A stretch of DNA of 64,000 nt from Symsagittifera roscoffensis (Eukaryota > Xenacoelomorpha > Acoela > Convolutidae), in contig NC_087070.1 in NCBI RefSeq assembly GCF_963678635.1, forward strand, positions 1,356,512 through 1,420,511, given 5' to 3'. The notes beneath the pieces are model-generated. The model made no database searches. It saw only the letters and a program-made list of their open reading frames with translations, and was not told the origin of the DNA. Position 1 is the stretch's first letter; each line of letters begins with the position of its first letter. Below, in pieces: positions 53,901 through 60,353 of this stretch. The position numbers and the translations under genes are program-made.

Positions 53901-56813
53901 CAGAAGGTAAACGTGAAGAGAGGTTCAACGAACGGACAGGTAGGGGAAGTGGAGATCGGCAAAGAATGGATCTCGAAGGCACATCAGGACATGGGCAAAC
54001 AAGTGACGAGTGATCCATTGGAGAGGAACAAGACGAGGAACACTTCCCGGACGTGGTGGGTGGCCCTCGAAACATTGAAGGAAATGGAGGACTGCTTGAA
54101 GAAGTTGGACAGTGGAATAGCTCGCAGGCGACGCAATTGGGCCACCCAGCAAAAAGCCGAGGTTAATAAGATAGAGATGGCAAGTCATCTGAAGAGGTCC
54201 TGGCAGAGTTTGTTGAAGGATCATTTTGAAGAGGCGATGAGAACATCCTCATCAGCACCGCCACTAATGGCGAATCCCTTCGTTAGAACTGCGGGACAAT
54301 TAATGTTCACCTGGAGTCTGGCGGGAATAGAGTTGGAGACATTGACCTCGTATGACAGGCTGAAGTTGGGAAGCAAGAAGCTAGAGGTGTATCAGGCACT
54401 GATGCAACACGTGGCCAGGGACAATTCAGGCTTGAGCCTGGCTAGAAGAAAAGATGCCACATGTTTCTTGAGATGGACAATGTCAATGATGTCTGATAGC
54501 ACCATCCTGGCATGCCACCAGAGAGCAAGTGGAAGTAAAACCATGGAGAGAAGAGTCTCAACGATCATCTTGAACGTATATCAGAGTACAGGAATAGAGA
54601 AAGAAGATGGTTCCAGACTATCCTTAGAGAACCATCGAAAGCTGGACGAGGTACGGAGGTTCTCTAATAAGAAGTTCGAGGAAGAACATGATGTTCACCG
54701 TAACCTGGCCTCGTCAGAACAGTACTCGAGACTCAGTGAGAAGGGGGAATACCAATATGTGTCTGGAGTGATGGGGATAGCCTACAATCCCTTCTTAGAC
54801 TCGGAAGCTGGAGGAGCCCACAGAAACCATGAGGTAGCGGAGCTACTGAAGTTTTGGACAGAAAGAATAATGGAGATAGACGCGGTGGAGAAAGAGGGGC
54901 CGAGCCTGGGCCTGATTCTTGAGAAAACACCAGAGGTGATAAGCATACCGCGCTCAAACAAGAGAGTTGAAGTGAACATGGGCGGTGGAGATGGCTTGTT
55001 AACCACGAACTTGGGAGTGATATGGAAGCTACTAAGACCCTCCTGGTGTCCACATCCCCATGCGAGTCTAATCGAGGAAACCACCGAGCGAGTGAGGTTA
55101 GCACCAACGGAAGATGAAGATCTGGCGAAGTTGAGTGTGCTACATAAGCTAATCACACCCCAGATGCAAGAGCCAAGCGAAAGGACGAGCGACCCCGGGT
55201 CAGCAAAGAAATTGGAGCCGGGTAGCTGTCTGGATTCGACGTGTGGGAACGGAGAGCACATCTGCGATGGACGGTCATGCGTCAGAATACTGTCGTTTCA
55301 AAAAGAAGACCTGGTCACTTGGTTCGAAGACATCACAGAAAGGGAGAAAAGTGAAGTGCAAATAATAGCGGAATGTTACGCGAGAACCACGGTGAATATA
55401 GCGACAGCTCTCGGATTCTTCTCGAGAATGTGTGGTCTGCAGGCACTGGAGAGACTGGAGTCTGAACATCATTTAGTGACGGCGTTGAGCGTAGAATCAT
55501 GGCCCGGGGTGTTGCAGGTGACTCAAAAACACATCCGGAGCTGGAAGGTTGGTCTTGAGGCGGAAATGGGATTTCCCATGAGCGAAGCTTATGGCTTGCC
55601 ATTGAACGCGAAATCGCTGATAGGGTCAATGATGGCCAACTTGTGCGGAAGTCACTACCCGCTACACATGGCGATGGTGGAAGTGTCCAGCCAGAGAATA
55701 CTGGTGGACAAGGCCTTCTCAGTGCCCAAGTGTGTGAGGTTGGCTCGGATGTCGCATCACTCGCACAAGTTGTTGAGAAAAATCAAAGGGACAGTACCAA
55801 AAGAATTGAGAGATGACTTAAGCGAAATCTGGGGAGAAGATCTTCTGAAGTTGGAAGGAGAAAACACGAGCGATCACGAGAGACAAAACGTGATCGGGAA
55901 ACCTGTGGGAAGTACTCCGAACCTGGAAGACAACGACACGATGCACGAGAAAATGATGGAGCTTGAGCCTCTCTTGGAAGCCTCAGGGGAGCGTAATCTC
56001 AGGAGCATTGAGATCTCTCATGGGGAATGCCCATGCCACTGTTTGGCACAAACGGTGTGGTATCCAGATCACAAGAACCTTTGCCTGGTGTGGGATGTGG
56101 AAGAGATTCGGTCGATCGGACTACCGGATCACCGGCAGAAGGTGACGCTCTTAGTAGTGAGTACGATGTTAGCTCTGAGATGGATAGAAGAGAATATAAC
56201 GAAGTATCGGGAGGCGACGACGCCAACGGCTGAGTCAATATACGCGATAGACTACAGCAGGAGACTCGAGTTGTTTGAGACTGCGTGCAAAGTATTCGCC
56301 ATACCGACGGAAGTCAGGCACGTATGGAGTCGCTTGAGGTACTTTCCATGGTTTCGGGCGACACTGACGTCTTGGTTGTACAGGGCAACGAAAGATCACA
56401 TGAGAAAACATCAAAAGGAGTATCGACAGTTCCAGGCCGAGATTGGGCCGGAAGCTTTCAAGAGACCCCTGCTAACCCATCGTAATGCGATCACGACGGG
56501 ATGGAAGAGAGTGGGTAAGATGTCTAGAGACAATACCAAAGCGAGGGAGTCGATACTAGAGGAAGACCTGGCGAAGAACGTGAGCTTGAGCCTGCACAAC
56601 TCCTTTTGCTTGAACCGAGAAGCTAGGGTGAAGGCACTACCCAACCAAGTAAAGAGATTGCAGGAGCAGAGAGAATGGATGCGATCCTATGAACAGCTGA
56701 AGGCTTGGGAGGAGATTGTGATTAGTTCCGATGATGAAGAGGAACTGTTGAGACAGTTTGCCGCATCTAGCACTTCAGGATGCAGTACCTCCAAGGCGAA
56801 GAGTACGAGATGA
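47934..56813 (+). CDS. ORF2: giant accessory protein with SGNH hydrolase domain(s)
   Basis: 2,959 uninterrupted codons from ATG 47934. Residues about 145-240 are a Lys/Glu/Arg/Gln coiled coil. Residues about 405-585 form an SGNH/GDSL hydrolase signature: IIGDSLV (Ser417), Gly438 in FAGAAT, GTND (Asn466) and DGIHFD (Asp560, His563), all four family blocks in order. A second, degenerate copy follows at about 830-1060: AGSDF (Ser842), FAGMND (Asn893) and GDDH (His1047, Asp spacing altered). Later parts include a hydrophobic stretch near 1205-1250, an acidic Ser-rich linker near 1670-1760 and a C-terminal IVISSDDEEE (from 2928) typical of SUMO-interacting motifs. SGNH folds act as esterases or acetylhydrolases. 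An esterase of this fold is known in ORF1 of CR1 LINEs and in some Penelope-type Terminons, but I know of no such giant ORF in Ty3/gypsy elements. Substrate and role are unknown. Confidence 0.92.
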   Translation: MADRFWNSVPAALQKPTLDELYRRLRDLDHTQIDERMAVMLNAILQLEDQGECRESATEAVLIVGYTTEGISNRAQTRWLSWNADGGVRGFDLARNPGLSNNTEHGAGEFPLPMRPTARSTGQSSSKVPSMSRAQQTTEAYPEQGVLKKELEKALKEKNKANLDRDQAKLDREKLQLERDQAVDERDQTLKLLEMLRAEHQQELRVRENVANRDQLKSELERIEQRQRELDAQKGARSNERVVTSSRPESRMEVDEAPRARGRFNLDREAREHMSEGLEVWIPNDVTPSLRNLETQPVRPLMDVVLPGYTPTSTSSGSQVSGASSRLKELGEKLQQQSRERSTRPELPPTWREQPVRNVVIASYKKNTEGNYHRHNRLDWSAEQGARRDCFHDAAWVEYLAPPRVPEGAVHLIIGDSLVRVLTQIRSHWQTGVLSFAGAATPQMLATLDMIGMTKVYTVTLMVGTNDVSRGEARKITRLCDKMSCLLEELRIQMDPILLTVCTVPYNMMFDQHALEMNQKVRSLNKAIRDIHRKSVLPLRLLDIAERMENKGFPEDTSKDGIHFDRPRGAEWLNDVFQEHINTLEADLLETAQFTLGPPPNPPFLASRALAGRLGARVDTRDSSRSNQTRLQSATPMESEEVESSTPPGSAMSSVVVADGRREKKSMETTRLRYPEKVKELDLETLECRRELAETLGIERVSHEDLNRHHCVDWLKAHEAHFSRARLMETTDLTGIPTKAIMGPINYRPLKLLGSPGLIVEPPKHRTGIARIKLATPAQLKVVDKLLNPGGMELPDAAYEGPKLAEDPRYGKPCGGTQLAKTLAVYDRADPAAARVVIVAGSDFEGTSPKLFWPETLVYSLPGAELNQMLTLVVAIKSEMPCEPELLLFAGMNDHLHAMGLLEQLKGKEVPTSRKIWEAIQALFAAMNEVQENVASRFGSKTKVVFTTSPGYASMPPALQFVYAVLILIAEGSEWRILMAAPNRELEPVNLRLYKSELPAAWADISHALRGFYGLADVLIVLDEVLLLEISNFARQLKFSPVIGDDHTAINQLTASLWFRFMEVKVANSTSKSRGPSNERRNVVETEKQLESMKYRLTQENGWWPFLTPRLENVTNKTREEAPLLVKQIWSFLEKQLELAEVRDMTVARFVSAANEVTIAGFWREHAKGELRTRRDYEILKFLSPCWEKEFLAGVFGTTATIFGAFVQEILGMPISLLLALYLVYPRYLFNMGPAYMFSRGVETLRVDGYLALVLLTHGELVSFHRLMEYGEPLSMGRVHTSIETSSYKCAAGLKTLLVQYLMMQNRYMTGEDENPTSREEWEKANRGMPLLTDLCLAMRSDPMGIIRGLEEVVTCIYGPAVTYAFPDPLVITYRHSVTHLSLISVLDGTALNWCQQEVLRARMSNTVLFGKVKDAELIVCNFRGQMQCRMGGKREGPIEMYPKFWNLNPLTADGREILRIPAWKECFALVKRELETIMEKEILPATMPEFPIVRRMTLGMNSPLVVPSIMARMTAEEMQKDFTDGWDPLFIGYTAAVYFHTSEMKVNSWTTQAKKSRGSQPPGYEVRKVLRTLEKEGLENMLPIWDDGRMIVMEGHVALVDDMKFATRKYKAPYGLEQVEIRQEGTELDAAGQLHVALTEYKKLDPATPSPLSVDTPGDKRSGPVEDRFKKILERRRHESEEESMDETLSEAGEDMEVGNTPEPGPSGEELTTQELLKDLSEENWADTATPPLIPSPRKNLELPLAGETFNMGMLLLSSEEREKNTFEGNRDIFLGSLEDDAWQEFLEEFNREVGSETTLDKFKKELWDAVVRFGEPLLIGTGLDEKARKELLNKLVELRNARSKTRKEKCEDSSTLKQKTVDKMVDDIKRDKVGTSNMIKSTNILKARAGGRQELEGVDGEVESMMIATTPSSRDVKTRKRKREVEGWGSPSVDAVSEGNLRETAPIVLARCKTAAYKNSSELRKPLEVEKEIEVSTSSTSEEDFKPQKVNVKRGSTNGQVGEVEIGKEWISKAHQDMGKQVTSDPLERNKTRNTSRTWWVALETLKEMEDCLKKLDSGIARRRRNWATQQKAEVNKIEMASHLKRSWQSLLKDHFEEAMRTSSSAPPLMANPFVRTAGQLMFTWSLAGIELETLTSYDRLKLGSKKLEVYQALMQHVARDNSGLSLARRKDATCFLRWTMSMMSDSTILACHQRASGSKTMERRVSTIILNVYQSTGIEKEDGSRLSLENHRKLDEVRRFSNKKFEEEHDVHRNLASSEQYSRLSEKGEYQYVSGVMGIAYNPFLDSEAGGAHRNHEVAELLKFWTERIMEIDAVEKEGPSLGLILEKTPEVISIPRSNKRVEVNMGGGDGLLTTNLGVIWKLLRPSWCPHPHASLIEETTERVRLAPTEDEDLAKLSVLHKLITPQMQEPSERTSDPGSAKKLEPGSCLDSTCGNGEHICDGRSCVRILSFQKEDLVTWFEDITEREKSEVQIIAECYARTTVNIATALGFFSRMCGLQALERLESEHHLVTALSVESWPGVLQVTQKHIRSWKVGLEAEMGFPMSEAYGLPLNAKSLIGSMMANLCGSHYPLHMAMVEVSSQRILVDKAFSVPKCVRLARMSHHSHKLLRKIKGTVPKELRDDLSEIWGEDLLKLEGENTSDHERQNVIGKPVGSTPNLEDNDTMHEKMMELEPLLEASGERNLRSIEISHGECPCHCLAQTVWYPDHKNLCLVWDVEEIRSIGLPDHRQKVTLLVVSTMLALRWIEENITKYREATTPTAESIYAIDYSRRLELFETACKVFAIPTEVRHVWSRLRYFPWFRATLTSWLYRATKDHMRKHQKEYRQFQAEIGPEAFKRPLLTHRNAITTGWKRVGKMSRDNTKARESILEEDLAKNVSLSLHNSFCLNREARVKALPNQVKRLQEQREWMRSYEQLKAWEEIVISSDDEEELLRQFAASSTSGCSTSKAKSTR

Positions 56814-57240
56814 ATGGGCAAATCGGATGGATCTTGAGTCTTGAGAGGGAAAGGGGGCTTGAGTGTGAATCCGAGTGAAACTTGGATTCACGAAAAAGAA
56901 ATTTTAACAAAGCAAATATTGTTACTAATATACTATATTTATTATATAAATCGAAATGCTGCATGACAATTTCCTGATTGAATAGGACAAAAGAGATTTT
57001 AAAATGATTGGCTTGAAAAGCGAAAATTCAAGGGTGCAGGTGTGTGCAGATTTTGATTGCTGTTTAGCAATAGTGTGAAAATTTTACATGGCTGTGAATT
57101 TTGGGGTGTAGATAAGCTTAAGTCTGCTGCAAACTTCTGTAAATGACCACTGGCACTGTATCTTGAGCAACACTCGGTTTTCTGGGACTCACTGGCAGAA
57201 GACAGCACGCGATGAGGACATCGATCTCGAGTCCGGGGAG
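56814..57240 (+). other. 3' internal tail of element A
   Basis: The AT-rich first half shows no gene. The second half, from 57112, is open and coding-like up to the LTR. No convincing polypurine tract directly abuts the LTR (only GGGGAG). Confidence 0.5.
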
Positions 57241-57309
57241 TATGTGCCAGTCGGTCATATTTGGAAGTTTGACCTTGAGAAGAGCAGAAAACACTTGATT
57301 TTGGAGTGA
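57112..57309 (+). other. Open frame running from internal tail into the 3' LTR
   Basis: 66 codons between TAG (57109) and TGA (57307) with balanced composition, including NDHWHCILSNTRFSGTHW and ESGEYVPVGHIWKFDLEKSR. The last third lies in the LTR. There is no ATG near its start, so it would need splicing. No family recognised. Confidence 0.35.
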
Positions 57310-58125
57310 AATTTAATTTTTCAAAATTTCGAATGGAACATGTCATGCACGATTTTCTCGCGATAACTGAAAATCAGAAAAAGAAATGAGAACAATTTCA
57401 GAACAATTGCGGGAAAGTTGTCAGATAAAAACGAGTGTGAAATTGCAATTCGCAATTTCCATCATAGTGAACAAGAGTAGAGCTGTCCTATCTGAAATAG
57501 GAGACAGAGTGTTCCCGAGAGAACAATTATTCGAACTGGACCAGAGTGAACCTTCGACGGAAAGGTGGACAGCTTGAGTGTCCCAATGGTCCACATAAAA
57601 CTGCAGTCTAGAGTAAAAACTTGTTCTTGTTGTTAAAACTGACTGACATTAAACTTATCTTAGTTACTTTATTGATTCTTGAGTTGTTTACCGACTTATT
57701 TACTTCCTGGTTCTTGAGCGTGCTACAATGTGAGTACTTAATTTAATTTCTAGAGTGTGTTTTATGATTGTTATGTTGAGGTAAGGCGAGTTTTAGGTTG
57801 ATCCATCTGAAATGGATCAAAGTTACACTGTCTAATAAAAAGTAACTTAACGGATTGTTCCAACCCGGTTTTTAACGGCGTTCATGTATTTTGGGTATCT
57901 AGAGACCTAAGTATGGGGACGTTCTTAATTCTAGAGTGGGGGGATATTTTGGTAGTAGCCTTAAGCAGTAGCGGGTCGTAGTCTCATGTCACAAGCGAAC
58001 CGAATTGGCTCCGACTGATTTGAGGTGGAAAAACACAAGAGATAGTGTCCCTGACTCCCGAGCCAATAGTTATAGGGCCTATTTTTCTTAAGCCTCATGT
58101 GTGACTGTAGTAGACGAATGTTACA
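57243..58125 (+). repeat. 3' LTR of element A
   Basis: A near-perfect copy of 35193-36075 (offset 22,050). It contains AATAAA at 57834-57839. Confidence 0.9.
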
Positions 58126-58486
58126 ATAATTTCCAATTGAAACTACTAAGGACTGAAACTTCTAGGGCAAATGAGGATAGGAAAAGGTACGGGGAGATGC
58201 TAATGAAAGCAAGATCACTGGTGCAAAAAGAAATTGACGAACAGTGGTGGGCATCCATTTTCCGCTTCGTGAGGCGTCAAGTTGAGGCAAGCTTAAAGAC
58301 AATATCAGAAAACCAAAGAAAAAATTAGAAAAACTGTCCGAGAGACAAGATAAACCTCTTGGGGGGAGAAATGAGCGATCAGTTAAGTTACTTGATAACA
58401 TTGAACTGCCTGGATGGGTATATGAAGTGCTATCAATGGGCCCTAAGCATCCCATTAGAGACAAATTTAACGAAACACACTTTTTG
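58126..58486 (+). pseudogene. Penelope-like element fragment, 3' continuation
   Basis: Coding-like frame NFQLKLLRTETSRANEDRKR through about 58320, then after a one-base-type frameshift KLSERQDKPLGGRNERS and VYEVLSMGPKHPIRDKFNE, the segment that precedes the RT in Penelope-like ORFs. Removing element A with one copy of its 3-nt duplication brings this frame into line with the 35007 fragment. It is cut off at about 58486 by the start of element B, so RT and endonuclease are missing. Confidence 0.72.
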
Positions 58487-58489
58487 GGT

Positions 58490-58857
58490 TGATCCATCTG
58501 AGAGTTTTAGGTTGATCCATCTGAAATGGATCAAAAGTCCACTGTCTAATAAAAAGTAACTGTGCGGATTGTTCCGGCCCTGTTTTTAACGTCGTTCGTG
58601 TATTTTGGGTATTTTGAGACCTAAGTATGGGGACGTTCTTATTTTCTAGAGTGGGGGGGAGGGGTATTTTGGTAGTGGCCTCTAAGCTGTAACGGGTTTT
58701 TAGTCTCATGTCGCAAGCGAACCGAATTGGCTCCCACCGTTTTGAGGTAGAAAAACACGAGAGATAGTGTCCCTGACTCTTGAGCCAATGGTTATAGGGC
58801 CTATTCTTCTTAAGCCTCATATGTGACCGAAGTAGGCGACTGTTACATAGTGTTTTT
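58490..58857 (+). repeat. LTR (or truncated LTR) of element B
   Basis: It starts TGATCCATCTGAGAG and ends TGTTACA, so it also fits TG...CA at 368 bp. It contains the same TTGATCCAT hairpin and AATAAA (58548-58553). It lacks the 540-bp 5' part of the A LTR. Confidence 0.7.
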
Positions 58858-60350
58858 ATGGCGCTTCTGGGTGTTTTTACGACATCATGACTACGGAGTC
58901 GAACCCACTTGACGCAGCTCCGGGCTACATGCCCATTCTAGAGTACCGGTGGTACGGTTCAGCGGAAACGTGTGAGCCTTCCGCTTTATGAGAAAACTCG
59001 AGAAAACTTCCTGGTACGGTCTCCGAACGAGGCTTAGCTAACCGAGTAAGGGGGGTAACAAAAAACGAAAAAGGATAGAAAAAGAAACAAAAACCATAAA
59101 ACAAAAAAGTGACAGTGACTTTGACACCAAAAATAGTTGGATCAAACCTTTATATTAATTAAATAGTGTAACTATACTGTTTGTTATAAGACCGATCGTT
59201 TCGATCATTTCAGCAATCTGAAAAGGTGCCCGAGTGTGGGGCGTTGTAAAGGCTTTTCAGATAGATTGCAACTTAGCTGAACCATTAGGAGACGTGACTG
59301 GAACAGGTGACCAGTCGAGTGGGAAAGTGGTTCACAGGGACTTAGCTGGACCATTAGGAGACTTGACTCGAACAGGTGACCAGCCAAAAGGGAAAGTGGT
59401 TCACAGGGACTTAGCTGGACCATTAGGAGACTTGACTGGAACAGGCGACCGGCCAAGTGGGAAAGAGGTGCTGCTGATCAGGGACAGAACAAGTCTAGGA
59501 AACCACCAGCCCGGAATCAGAGCAACGAGAGAGGAGGGAGTTGTTCTCAAGTTGGTCAAATGGGTATCGTTAAAACCCACATTACATTATGGTAGATAAG
59601 TGTAAAATTGGATAAGCGGAATCCCACTGTTTTGAGGAAGTTTTTACTCAAGCAGGCCTGGAAACAGGTCTACGGTTTTCTCTCGAGAGGTTTAGCACCC
59701 GGCTCTTAAGGGAATTTTTGGCTTAAGAGGGGGGCTAAAGAGGGGGGAGGCTAGAAGGGGGGCTGGTTAGGTTAGAGGTTGGTGGTTGCAAAGTGTAAAA
59801 AGGGGGGACACATTAGAGTAACTAATTGATGGGCATCGTCGATTTAGTTACATTAGATTTTCACACGCGTCGGTTATAAGAAGCGGATATCCAAATTTAA
59901 CATCGAATTAAGGTAGGTACCCTGGTCGGATCGGGAGAGGGGAACGGACATAGACAGTTTTTGTGATACCCCATAAGATCGCTAGCAAGGGGGAGGAGAA
60001 CGCGTGGCAATCAGGTACCAGACATTTTTTTTGTTGTTGTTCAGATAAAGGGTTGACACAAGTCACCTTTGAATTTTAGGTAGGTACATTTTTTTTGCTT
60101 TTATCGATATAAATATATTTTTTTCTTTTCTCTGTTGAATTTTTGACGCTTTTGGTGAAAAAAGTTTTAATCGGTATTGGACAAACAGGTGATCACAAGA
60201 CACCTAGTACAAGTTGGGTTGCAACTTGCATCAAAATTTTAAAAGAGATAAATACAGGAGGGTTGGTGATATGAATTTTGGCCAGTAAGGTTGGGTTTTT
60301 TTGGGAAAATTTTTACTAGAGCTCGAGTGGTGGTACAAGGTACAGTGGTT
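58858..60350 (+). other. Leader of element B, non-coding
   Basis: Collinear with 36076-37600 (shared TAGTGTTTTTATGGCGCT, AACGAGGCTTAGCTAACCGAG, CAGGCCTGGAAACAGGTCTA, and the GTGATACCCCATAAGATC block). No gene seen. Confidence 0.75.
59270..59465 (+). repeat. Three tandem copies of a ~69-bp unit, element B leader
   Basis: Units of TTAGCTGAACCATTAGGAGA, ACTGGAACAGGTGACCAG and AAAGTGGTTCACAGGGAC, equivalent to those at 36565. Confidence 0.9.
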
Positions 60351-60353
60351 CAA

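Larger units (their letters stand above)
35191..58125 (+). mobile_element. Giant Ty3/gypsy-type LTR retrotransposon, element A (22.9 kb)
   Basis: It is bounded by 885-bp direct repeats (35191-36075 and 57241-58125) that differ at one site I can find (35333 c versus 57383 a). Internal order: 2.5-kb leader with tandem repeats, gag-PR-RT-RH-IN in one frame, a 530-bp gap, a 2,959-codon ORF2 and a 0.4-kb tail. LTR ends fit TG...CA if the LTR is taken as 35193-36075. Flanks read ATA before the left and ATA after the right LTR, a 3-nt apparent target duplication. It is inserted in a Penelope-like element. Typical Ty3/gypsy elements are 5-10 kb. Coding parts are GC-richer than the host DNA. Domain order (IN after RH) is that of Ty3/gypsy. 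Confidence 0.95.

Noticed and set aside
39486-56964. Many minus-strand frames of 60-280 codons opposite gag-pol and ORF2
   Set aside because: Shadows of the strongly coding plus strand (Ser/Leu/Pro-rich); no motifs.
57386-57577. 63-codon LTR frame as a definite gene (also present at 35336-35527)
   Set aside because: It is open in both LTRs but they are nearly identical, so that is no independent support. Kept only as part of a finding.
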